Origin: Talinum fruticosum | Taxonomy: Eukaryota > Streptophyta > Magnoliopsida > Caryophyllales > Talinaceae | Length of the DNA stretch: 64,000 bases | NCBI GenBank assembly: GCA_021018815.1 | Contig: JAITYX010000054.1 | Location: 3,286,001-3,350,000, forward strand | Direction of reading: 5' to 3' | Shown: positions 32,137-41,993 of the stretch, in pieces | How positions within the stretch are numbered: position 1 is the stretch's first letter | How the letters are laid out: the number at the start of each line of letters is the position of its first letter | Made by a program: the position numbers and the translations under genes | Notes under the pieces: model-generated | Databases searched by the model: none | The model's input: only the letters and a program-made list of their open reading frames with translations | Told to the model about the DNA's origin: nothing

Positions 32137-32822
32137 TTGTTTAGTATCATGTTTAGGGGCTAATTTCTCTACTTAGGTTGGGATTGATCGCTATTATACC
32201 TTGATAATCATGAATTGAGTACTAATTAGAATTGTTCTATCCTTGTTAGGTTAGAATTCACTTCGCTCATCACTTTTTCGTTGATTGCCTCGAAAGAGGA
32301 CTCATATGCTTTTATTAGGGTTTTGTGAACATCGAAAGATGAAAACTTACCTAGAATGATGTTGTGAACGATTAGAACTTTGATATGAAAATAGTTGAGG
32401 TTTTAATCGTGGGTTATGAGATGCATTCATTCTGATTTTTCTCTTTATTAATCCCATGAAAATAGGTGATTAGATTGTTCAAGATTAGTCTTCAACCTTC
32501 GAAAGTATGTGAAGATAGGTTTAATTTGGTGTCTCCCTCTTCTAAACTGCTAGCATAGGCAAATTTGAAGCGGTACTTGATTTTGATTTCAGGCATACTA
32601 GTGTAATTAATCCCAATCTAAGGCTTGTTATTCATTGATTTCTCGTAGTTATTTTGTTATTAGTTGAATCAACAAACCAAATCACTATCGAACCGAGTTT
32701 TACCTAAATTAGAGTTTTGAGGTGGATTTAGTACTTGAAAGTGAGTTCCTCGTGGACATGACCCATAGTCGCCGGTTCCTAGCTACGGCTATACCGTGCG
32801 CTTACGGTAATTTATCCGAACG
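32137..32822 (+). repeat. Partial 3' LTR of the Athila-like element
   Basis: Repeats 29984-30670 (about 686 bp, starting 'attgtttagtatcatg') with scattered substitutions. Its left edge abuts gag without polypurine tract or LTR start, so a deletion removed pol through the first part of this LTR. Confidence 0.8.
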
Positions 32823-33301
32823 GGTCCCCAAATCCATTCATGATTCAAGTTTGGCAGTTGGGTTGACTTGAGGGTACGCATCATCATTTTTGAGTTTGTT
32901 GTGTATAGTTTTATTTATTTTTCTCATTTGTCGCTTTTCTTATTATGGATTAACATTGTATCACTTTATTTTTCCATAACACTCGATGTAATATTTTATT
33001 TCTCGCTTTCCTTTTTTGCTTTTTTATTTCTTTCTCTACAATTTTCCTTTATCGCTTTTAAGCATGTTTTCATTGTTCACTTTATGCACTTCACATGTTA
33101 GTTGCCTATTTTATTTAACACGATTAGATTCATAATTTGAATTAGTTGTTGAGACGCGGAATGAGGGGTGAGCCTCCTAATTTCTTACCATCGTCTTGAA
33201 CAACCGATCAATTATTTAAGACTAATAGAGTCCCTTTTAGAACTTTTATTGATTTTGATTCTTTATACCTAATTTAGAGAAGTTCTTTTTGTTTTTGTTA
33301 G

Positions 33302-33306
33302 TTTTT
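33302..33306. repeat. Target site duplication of solo LTR 2, left copy (ttttt)
   Basis: ttttt precedes the LTR and recurs at 36211-36215. The run is low-complexity, but the flanking Tat LTR is continuous across the insertion, which supports it. Confidence 0.7.
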
Positions 33307-36210
33307 TGTAACACCCCTAGATCCACCCTAGGAGTATTACATGCCGGGGTTCCCAGGAGGAACCCCTAAGGCTACTTAAGATCTCAACTTGGGGTTAATA
33401 ACCCTTTCTTGGATTGGCGGAAGCGTAATTCTAGGTTTTCGAAGGTTTTTCGGAAATTTTGGCGAGTTTCCTCTGTAAATTGGCTAAACCCATGGGCTTA
33501 AAGCCCTAACCCCGCACGAAACACAATCTAAACTCAACGAGCCACACGCTTGGAGAAACACAACACAACTCAACGAGCCACACGCTCGGAGTATTCACAT
33601 AGGGATTTTACATTCATAGGTAAAACTTAAGTTCGGATACAACAGTCTTTACAACATGAAAAAACATAAGGTACAAAATAAGTCCGGAGAGGTCCTATCC
33701 GATGGTTCGCTTCTTCTAATAGCCAAAAGCAACTCCGGGAGTCTTAACTACGTACCGAAATGTTGGTGATGTCATGAGCTCACTAGCCCAGTGAATAATC
33801 CAAACCCAACCCCGGGTTTCACTTTGCACATTAGTTCATTAGCAAACACACGTAAGTTCACAACTCATTCATAACATGCGATTCGGATCATACATGCTTA
33901 AGACATGCGAGATTCTAAACTTACCAACTTGCCGAGAATCATAATGACATCACTTATTCATGAATTCAATTAAACATGCATCATTCATCTTTCTACGCAA
34001 GTAAATCATATAATCATTCATCATGCAAATCATTCGTCACGTAAATCACATCTTAGTTCTTATGGCTCGCATTTCTTATGAAAACAGAATTCGATCTTCT
34101 TCTTATTCTTTTTCTTGAGTTCAATCATGCACTTCATAAATCATTGGTTCTTTCTTGTTTATCATGCATGATCATTCGATTCTTCATATCATAATTCTTT
34201 TAACTCTTCTTAGTTTCGAATGGAAAGAAGATTTATGCACTCGCTCTAAAAGACCCAGTTCTTGGAGCTAAAATAATTCGTGGGCTCGGTTCACGGAGGC
34301 GAATAATTCGTGGCCTCGAGGCAAAATAATTCGTGGCCTCGAGGCAGCCTCCCTTCCCCGAAGGACGCATATCGTCAATAATTCGTAGAAGCAAAATAAT
34401 TCGTGGCTTCGGGTTGACGAGACACTTCTATAGCCATAGCTTCGAGAGGGTTCTTTAATTCGTGGGGTCTTAGATCAATAACACAATCCTTTCTCCCTTC
34501 TTTAGTTCTTTAAGTTTTTTATCTTCTTATTACTTATACATAAGAAATACTTAATTCATATAATTCATGCTTAGCACGTTCATGCGTAACTTCTTCAAAA
34601 CAAGCAATTCACATAAGCAAGTTTCAACTCAAGCACAATCAATTCATCTCACATACGCATGCTTATGTCATTTATCTTCGATGTAATTCGGGATAAACAC
34701 ATAATCACATGAACATGCCAACTAGGATTCCTAATCAATGAACTCATCGTTTTCATGATCGCGTATCATCACATATAAGTAATTTATGGTTCTATAACTT
34801 TCCTTAATCGACATATATCTTTTAATCTAGCCATAAAGCTTCTTAAATCTCAGCTCATAATTCGAGTTACTCACTTAATTCCGATTTTGCTCAAAACAGG
34901 ACATTTTCACATAAAATTGCATATCTCCCAATCTACTCATCCAATGCATACGAAATTTTACAGGAAATTCTCATAAATCATCAGGAAGCTGCAGTAAAAG
35001 TTTCAGGAGATTTGGGCTACACACAAATTCACAAAAATTCGGACAGCATGCTTATTTATCGAAAATCAGCACATACGTCATGAACTTAACTTTCCGATTT
35101 TTTCTCCCTAATTCTACTCAAGCTAATCTCATCCAATTCTCAATAATCATGCTCAATCATACTTAAACATCACAAATTCAGAACCTAATATCACATAATC
35201 ACAACATGCTCTTTGATTCATGGGTTGCTTAGTTTCGTGAATTTAGGCCTCTAACTTCTTCAATTAACTTAGGGTTCCCAATTTCATGAATCAATTCCAA
35301 GTTTCATCCACCTAATTCATTTTATTCTAGAGGATGAATTCAGATTACTCACCTTAAATTCTTAGAGGTTCTAACAATTCGGTTTTGGAAGGTTTCGAAT
35401 TGGGTTTCGATTCTGTCTCCCTTTCTTCCTCTCGGTTCCCTTTTCCTCCTTCTTTCCCGACCCCCTGCTCATTCGTTCCGCTTTGGTTCCTCTCGGTTCT
35501 CACTCTCTGGTCTCGGTTCGACCGGGTTCTACCCGGTTCCGCTGCCCATCCTCTTCTCGCTCGCCGGTGCCGATTTCCGGCGTCTCTCTCGCTTTCCCCG
35601 CTTCCACGTCCTTTCGTTCCCCTTTCTTCTTACGCTCTGCTCGGCCTCTCAAGCCCGAGCTCTCCCTTGCCCACCAGCGGCAGCGACCTCGCCGTTCGGA
35701 TGGCCACCGGCCGTTGGCTCTCACGCTTTCTCTTTCTCTCGCTCGGCCTCTCGCTCCTCTCGTTTCCCCAGCTCCCTCTCTCGCTCTGTTATGCTTCGTT
35801 TCCGCTCGGCTTCTTCTTCTCTTTCCTTGCTTCGCTTCTTTCGTTCCCTTTCCTTTTGTTCCCAATCCTAATTTCTCTCTCCTCTTTAGTTAATTACACA
35901 TAATGGGTCTGCTGTTTCATTCCAATTGGACCCTTAACTCTTTTGCTCTCATCAATTGCCAACTCCTCCTAAATTGCCGACCAATTCATCCATTTCTCAT
36001 TCCTTTTTCTTTTTTATTTTTATTTTTATTGGGCCCAAGTAGCTTCACAAGGCCCAATTTAGCTAGCCCACGCTCGGGTTTCGGTTCTCGGATTTCTAAT
36101 TCCGACTCGAAAAATTCTAATTCACTTAATCTAAAAATTTTGAATTTTCACTTAACTTTTAGTAATTTAATTTACTAGCAAGCACGCATCCGAAATGTCC
36201 GGGTCTTACA
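33307..36210. mobile_element. Solo LTR 2, Tekay/Del-like, inverted relative to LTR 1
   Basis: 2904 bp, TGTAACACCCCTAG ... GGGTCTTACA, the reverse complement of the family at 14699-17676. Shared landmarks are the duplicated ctcggag/gtgtggctcg block (33535-33598), the cacgaattatt cluster (34260-34460) and the pyrimidine-rich block (35390-35895). It is inserted within the plus-strand Tat LTR. The 172- and 136-codon frames in its GC-rich block are not counted as genes. Confidence 0.85.
35390..35895 (-). repeat. Pyrimidine-rich block of Tekay-like LTR 2 (mirror of 14931-15590)
   Basis: C and T dominate the plus strand (ctctcgg, tcctct, ttcgctt). It is the counterpart of the purine-rich block in LTR 1, about 150 bp shorter, so the region is prone to length change. 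Confidence 0.7.
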
Positions 36211-36656
36211 TTTTTATTCGAAAACTCACTAGTGACCCCTTTTAGCTTTTTATTCTTAAAAATTGACAACCTTAAGCCATCTGTTCGAGACTGCCTTGCC
36301 AATCCTAGTCGGATGCCCGAGTGCCGGAGATTAGTCACAAAAGGCAGCGTCGACCCTTGGTTGCTACACGGGCTAAGCAACTTTGCGACCATTTGTTCTT
36401 CTCTTTATTTTTATGTTTACGCCTAAAGAAATAATATACCAAGACTTCTAAAAATTCAATTTTGAAATAAAATAAATAATAAAAATTCCAAACAATATTT
36501 CCTCTAAACCTATTTCAAAATCTAATTTAAAAATCAACATAATAAGTCACCCACCTTACCTAAAAACTAACACTCATAGGGAGGCTCCAACCTTTTGGAG
36601 AGTCCTTCCTCTCTCAAAACGGAGAAATGGAAAGGTCCGGGTGCCAGCGACTATAG
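36211..36656 (+). repeat. Plus-strand Tat LTR, part after solo LTR 2
   Basis: Begins with the ttttt duplication and ends near 36654 just before the primer-binding site. Shares with the 2310-3230 LTR the 'gttagttttt' and 'gaaaggtccgggtgcc'-like words. No ORF. Confidence 0.6.
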
Positions 36657-36674
36657 TGGCGACTACACTGGGGA
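36657..36674 (+). other. Primer-binding site, Tat/Ogre type
   Basis: TGGCGACTACACTGGGGA, one mismatch from the usual Tat/Ogre motif TGGCGACTCCACTGGGGA. The best-preserved of three sites in the window (others at 2292-2309 and 39446-39463). Confidence 0.85.
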
Positions 36675-37429
36675 TATCACTTATTAAGATTGTAAGACTT
36701 GAAAATTGAAATTGTAAATCTTTATCGTGTTTGCATTAGGCATGTTTTGTATTTAAGAAACCTTGAACATAGTTGTTTTTTGACTTATAGGATTTAACCC
36801 ATAAGAACTCTTTCGGGAGGTTGAATCATTATTTTGGTGGGTCTACGCGACTTAACACCGAGGTGTGATAACTCTCCACTCATAGCAAGCTTTTTGATCA
36901 TTGATTGAGAGACACCGACTATTCAAGTCTTACTATGCATCCTATAAGGGACAAAAATTTTAAACTATGAGCCATCATTTTTATCTAACTTAGAATTACC
37001 TTGTGAACATAAAACCTTGACAAGTATAGGTTGTACATTGTCATTCCCATGTTTGAATGATTGTGGTTACTTTTATTATTTAACCTTTTGAACTTTTAAC
37101 TTATTAGATTAGGTAGATTGGGTCAAATAAATAATCCTTCTAAGGGTGCCGAAAATAAAATATAATACTAAACCTTCTTAAGGTGGGCCATTCCGTGCAT
37201 TCTAGCCACAACCAAATTTTTCCTTTCCCTCTTAGGTTGATCCATATTTGCATTTTCTGAGTAAAAAGTTTCCTTCGAAGTCCTGTCTATTCCTTCTTTC
37301 GCAATCTTGGTAAAATATACCAAGATTTCTTCCGTTCAGTGTTGGCCCACCATGGCTTCCTCGAGTCGGGTCTTTCGGGTGAACTCTTTTCTTGTTCCAA
37401 TAGATTGTAGGTCAATGTAGTTTTCACAT
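36675..37429 (+). other. Tat leader, non-repetitive part
   Basis: Non-coding. Reverse complement of the 1581-2291 type of sequence, plus gagtcgggtctttcg text that in intact relatives lies near the gag start (ATGGCTTCCTCGAG near 37353). No long frame follows that ATG. Confidence 0.5.
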
Positions 37430-37900
37430 TTGCTTCACATTATTGAATTTTTTCATTATTGCATTTTAGTCAAATAAAATCATCTCAATTAAGGTGAGTC
37501 CATGTTTGTACTTTAGCCAAATAAAATTCATCTCAATTAAGGAGAGTTCATTTTTGCATTTAGCCAAATAAAATTCATCTCAATAAAGGTGAATCCATTT
37601 TTTCATTTTTGACAAATAAAAGTCATCTCAATTAAAGTAAGCCCATTTTTGCATTTTATCCAAATAAGAATGTCTCAATTAAGGTGAGTCCATTTTTTCA
37701 TTTTAGTCAAATAAAATTAATCTCAATTAAGGTGAATCAATTTTTTGCAGTTTAGCCAAATAAAAATTATCTCAATTAAGGTGAGTTCATTGTTGAATTT
37801 TAGCCAAATAAAAATCATCTCAATTAAGGTGAGTCCATTTTTGCATGTAACCAAACAAAAATCATCCGAATTATGTTGAGTCTGTTGTTGCATTCTTTTC
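37430..37900 (+). repeat. Leader tandem repeats of the plus-strand Tat element (~50-bp unit)
   Basis: About nine units on the theme 'agccaaataaaattcatctc' / 'aattaaggtgagtccatttt' / 'tgcatttt'. Same family as 1160-1580 in reverse complement, with a slightly shorter period. Confidence 0.8.
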
Positions 37901-37934
37901 CATCTAGGTTGGTTCATCTTTTGATACATTCATA

Positions 37935-38725
37935 GATATCTTGACGGAATTCATAGATGTCATAGATGTCTTCGCTTGGTCTTACAAGGATATCCTAGGG
38001 ATAGATCCTAATATAGCACGACAAAAAATTCCACTTTTATGAAGATGCTAAACCGAGCTAGCGTAAGCTTCAACAAATGAAAGTTGAATGGGCTCCGAAA
38101 ATAAAGGAAGTCTAGAAGCAATTAGATGTCGGGTTTATCGAGTAGAGCACTAACCTCTATGGGTAGCAAAAGTACTACGAGTTTTAAAGAAAAATGGAAG
38201 GGCCTGAATGTGTGTCGACTTCGGGGATTTGAATAACGCTAGCCCCAAGGACGACTTTCCTTTGCCCCAAATAGATGTTTTGTTTAACAACATCGTAGGC
38301 CATGCGTTATTCTCCTTTATAGGGGCTTTCCTGGTTACATCCAATTTAAAATGGAAGAGGAAGACATTTATAACAACCTTCATCACTTGATGAGGGACAT
38401 ACGATTATGTAGTAATGCCATTTGGGTTGAAAAATGTTAGGACCACAAATCAAAGGACATCTATGATCGTGTCTGTACGACATTATTCATAAGGAAGCCT
38501 AGGTCTATGTCAACAATATTATGATAAAGTCTAAAGATAGGATCAAGCACTTATCTAGCCTTAAAAAGTTCTTCGAGAGGCTCCAAAAGTACAACAGGCA
38601 CCTTAACCTTAAGAAATGAGCCTTCGGGGTAACATTAGGCAAGTTATTATGTTATGTGGTTACCTTAAGAGGAATTGAAGTTGATCTGTCCAAGATTAAA
38701 GTTATGGTATTTTAACCGATCTAAC
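37935..38725 (+). pseudogene. Tat/Ogre-like reverse transcriptase remnant
   Basis: Pieces match the RT of Tat gypsy elements in order: DVFAWSYKDI(L)GIDPNIA (37966-38018), DLNNASPKDDFPLPQIDVLF (38226-38285), GHALFSF (about 38300-38320), the YVVMPFGLKNV block (38404-38435), then VYVNNIMIKSKDR (38503-38541). In the last block the catalytic YVDD has become YVNN (38506-38517). LNLKK and GIEVDLSKIK follow to 38700. Many stops. RT would copy element RNA into DNA; this copy cannot. Confidence 0.8.
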
Positions 38726-39950
38726 GAAGAGAGGAGAAGGGGTCCATGACAAGACCCACCTCGGCCGACCGCGAGAGATCGGCGCCGGTTATCCCCGGCG
38801 GTTCAGTGACTAAAAATGACCCAGTCTAAAGAATGTTTATACTCGACTTAGAAATGAAATTATTGGACTGACGTTAAAAAGGGAAACACAAATTTGGACT
38901 TTTGGCTAGAATGCATATATTAGGACCGACTCAAGAAGGTTTATTATTATATTTTATTTTGCACCCATTCAAGGGTTATTTAGCACATCTAACCTTACCT
39001 AAAGGTTCACAAGAAAATGGTTAAATATTAAAAGCATTCACATTCATTCAAGCATGCAAATGAAGGTCCAACCTAAACTAGAGAGGTTCTATGGTTAAAA
39101 AAAAGGGATAATTCTAGGTCGGATACATGGTGTCTCACAATATGCAAATTTAGTCCTTCATGGGATGCACAACAAGAACAAGAATTATCAGTGCCTCTCG
39201 CTCACGAATCGAGAAAAGCAAGCTATGAGTGGAGAGTAAACATCTTCCAAGTAATCAAGCCTAAGTGTGCCCAATGAGTTGATAGTTCGACCTCTCCAAA
39301 AATGTTCACTTAAGGCTAAAGCTTATGGTTAAAATTAAAATCAACTATGTCTAAGGCTTCTTAAATTCAATATGCCTAATGCAAAATACAATAGGAAAAC
39401 TCACAACTCAAATTTTCAAGTCTCACCCTCTTAATAGGAGATACATACCTAGTGGAGTTGCCATAGGAACTAATGGCCCTTGCTTCCCCATAGGGGCGGT
39501 GGTACCTAGACCGGGGTTTCCAGACAAAGTGTCGACTCTTTCATTTTATTTATTTTTTAAGATTCTTTTTAAAAGTTAATTTATGAAAGTTTATTTGGAA
39601 AGTGGAGTGCGTGTCTTATTAAGATTATTTATTTTTGAATCGATTATGAAACTGTTTAAGCAAAAAGGTTGTAGGAACGATGCGGCCCCGCGTCCGCCGA
39701 GAGGATGGTGTGATACGTAGACCGAGTTTGCCTACAAAGGCGTCGATTTTTTAGGTTTTCGAAGATGATATTTGAAAGTGAGATGCGCCTATTATTAAGA
39801 TTGTCGATTTTTACAATCTGACTTTTGAAATGATTTAGGTGAAATGATGGTTGGAGATTTTTATTAATCGGTTATTTTAGAAAATAATTTAAGGAAGTCT
39901 AGGGATATTATTTTAGACTCAGATTGCTTACTTGTTTAGCCTATTATGCT
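38726..39950 (-). mobile_element. Inverted Tat leader, primer-binding site and LTR fragment
   Basis: 38760-39445 matches the leader at 1600-2290 in the same orientation. A degraded primer-binding site (minus strand TGGCAACTCCACTAGGTA) sits at 39446-39463. 39464-39950 resembles the LTR at 2310-2580 and contains a two-copy internal duplication ('cttattaagattattta' near 39612; 'attattaagattgtcga' near 39791). Joins Copia-2 LTR sequence near 39950. Confidence 0.65.
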
Positions 39951-39954
39951 TCTA

Positions 39955-40108
39955 TATTATTTACCGATTTCTAAGTCGGGTGTTTTACGAGTTCATCCAG
40001 TGACTTTAACTCTACTCGGACGACTTTATTCTTTATTCGAAGCAAATTTCTTCATCACCCTATTCACCCCCTCTAGGGTGACTTAATCTCTCCATGAGCT
40101 AACTTTCA
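39955..40108 (+). repeat. 3' remnant of the Copia-2 5' LTR
   Basis: Matches the end of the plus-strand solo LTR at 48485-48636 ('caccctattcaccccctct', 'agggtgacttaa'). Ends ctttca at 40108 just before the primer-binding site. Confidence 0.85.
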
Positions 40109-40110
40109 AT

Positions 40111-40122
40111 TGGTATCGAGCC
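40111..40122 (+). other. Primer-binding site of Copia-2
   Basis: TGGTATCGAGCC, two bases from the LTR end; initiator-Met tRNA type, identical to that of Copia-1. Confidence 0.85.
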
Positions 40123-40180
40123 TAACCTTTCAAAAAGGATCTAACCATCCAAAGGTTTAAAGATCAAATGGCTCGGAACA

Positions 40181-41990
40181 ATGGAGAGTTCGATGAAGGA
40201 AGATCTTCCAGCAGACCACCAAAGTTCAAAAGATCTAACTTTGTGTACTTGGAAGAAACTCATGGAATGTTTCCTCCTAGATCATGATGAAGATGTATGG
40301 AACATCATACAAGAAGGAAACTACCTCCACATGAAGACAGAAGAAACAAGAACTGTGCCCAAAACAAAGGTTGAGTTCACAGTGATGAAGCTGAAAAGTT
40401 CGAAAGAACTTCAAGGTTATGAACATTCTTATGTGCACCATCAACTCAAAAGAATACAACCGAGTGTCTGCCTGTGATACAACCAAAGAAGTGTGGGACA
40501 CCTTGGTCAACACTTATGAAGGTACAAACGAGGTCGGACAAGGGAAGATAAGCCAATATCTTCACATATATGAGCTATTCAAGATGGAGCTAGAAGAAAA
40601 CATGACTCGAGATGTTTATTCGATTTACAGAGATTACCAATAATCTCAAATCTCTGGGTAAAAAGATCTCCCACGAGGAAATGTGCGGAAAGATACTCGA
40701 AGCCTACCCAAGAAAAGATGGGGTCCTAAGGTGACAGCTATCGAAGAGGCTCGGAACCTATCTCTACCGAAGCCGAGACAAACTCATTGGGAAGCTTCTC
40801 ACCCATGAGATCCACCTGGATGAGGAGGATGTAGAGGTTAGCACCAAAAAGAACATTGTGCTTGAAAGCCTCGAAACCAGAGAAGCGGATCTGAGCTCTT
40901 CTAACTCGGAAGAAGCTCCCATGGCACTTATTGCTAGAGGCTTCAAGAGAATGATGAAGCACAAAAAATGGGATAAGAAGCCAACAGAAGAGTTCTACAA
41001 GAAAGATAAGAAGGATAGAAAAGGTAAATACTCTTCTCCTTCAAAGTTATCTTTGACTAAGAACTCTGGGTGTTTTGAATGTGGCAGCAAGGAACACATA
41101 GTCAAGGACTGTCCCAAGAGAAAAAGGGACAGAAGGAAGAAAAAGGCTATGATGGCCACATGGAGTGACGAGGACTCATCGGAAGATGACAAGGACTCGA
41201 GATGACTCAAAGTGTCCGATGGCACTTTCCGACTCGAAGCGGAAACAGAGCCAAACTCGGATCAATTAGACAATGAGGAAGCTAATCCTCAAGAGGTAAT
41301 TAAGTACTTTATCAAATTCTCCAAAGTTGATTTGGCTAAGTATATTTTCACTTTGGAAGAAAAGTCCAATTCTCATTCTTCTCACTTTAAAGAACAACTT
41401 GAGTCAATTTCCTCCGAGAGCATTTCTTTAAAAGATGAGTTGGCAAAACCGAGACTCACACTCGAGAGAACTCAAGACTAGTGCTCAAATCAATGAGACT
41501 AAGTTTGAGTCACTCGAAGAGAAAATAAGCAGCCAAAGCAAAAGCTCAATAAGTCTCAAGATCTTGTTTTAAAGTTTACTCAAGATCAGACAAACCTTGA
41601 CATGCTCTTGGGATCTCAATGTGTCTCCTTCGAAAAGAAGATCTTGGTTTGAACAAAGAGGAGGAATCCAATTCCTACTCGGAACTTTTCAAGAAAGATT
41701 CCGAACTGTAAAGTTCGGAAAGCTGAGCATGGTCCCATTCATGAGAATGAAAGAAAGACTGAGCCCAAACTAGTTTATAGCGAGAAAACCATCTCTATCG
41801 TTTTCAAAAAGAAAAACCTTTCAAAAGAAAGAGACACGGACTCGAGTTCTCTAAACGGAAGACTCGAGAATCGGACTAAGCCCAAAGTCATTCAAATCGG
41901 GTTCCGAAAAACCTTCTTCCTCAAAAAGGACCACAGTAAAGAGTGTTACTTGGGTTCGTTAGAAGAAGTGAGAAGGGTTAGCTTGTCTCT
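40181..41990 (+). pseudogene. Copia-2 gag, frameshifted
   Basis: Starts MESSMKEDLPADHQSS, then KKLMECFLLDHDEDVWNIIQEGNY, then TKEVWDTLVNTYEG...LFKMELEEN (UBN2-type capsid, frames shift near 40430). A long clean stretch (40858-41205) carries the intact zinc knuckle C-F-E-C...H...C (41071-41112), a basic tail and the acidic WSDEDSSEDDKDS region. A frameshift follows at 41200 (ctcgag where other copies have ctcgg). 41212-41481 continues as a Glu/Ser/Lys-rich, probably coiled-coil region. Gag packages RNA in the cytoplasm. Best preserved gag of the cluster. Confidence 0.85.
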
Positions 41991-41993
41991 GTT

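Larger units (their letters stand above)
28641..32822 (+). mobile_element. Athila-like Ty3/gypsy element, internally deleted
   Basis: Plus-strand order: long LTR (about 28641-30670), primer-binding site (30677-30693), gag (about 31015-32120), then directly a partial second LTR (32137-32822) repeating 29984-30670. Pol and the env-like region are missing. The binding-site motif (TTGGCACCGTTGTCGGGA, like the tRNA-Asp type TGGCGCCGTTGCCGGGGA) and the gag sequence fit Athila. The left LTR boundary is uncertain. No target duplication was identified. Confidence 0.75.
32823..38725 (+). mobile_element. Tat/Ogre-like element, plus strand, gag deleted
   Basis: LTR pieces at about 32870-33306 and 36211-36650 (split by solo LTR 2), then primer-binding site (36657-36674), leader with tandem repeats (to 37900) and a reverse-transcriptase remnant (37935-38725). 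Gag and protease are absent between leader and RT. Everything right of 38726 is Tat sequence in the other orientation. It is the inverted relative of 1-5583. Confidence 0.7.

Noticed and set aside
35385..35903. 172-codon plus-strand ORF as a gene
   Set aside because: Mirror of the same biased LTR block; no domain, and overlapped by equally long frames on both strands.
37430..37900. CRISPR-like array
   Set aside because: Units are diverged tandem repeats without unique spacers, no cas genes are present, and the repeats belong to a plant retrotransposon leader.
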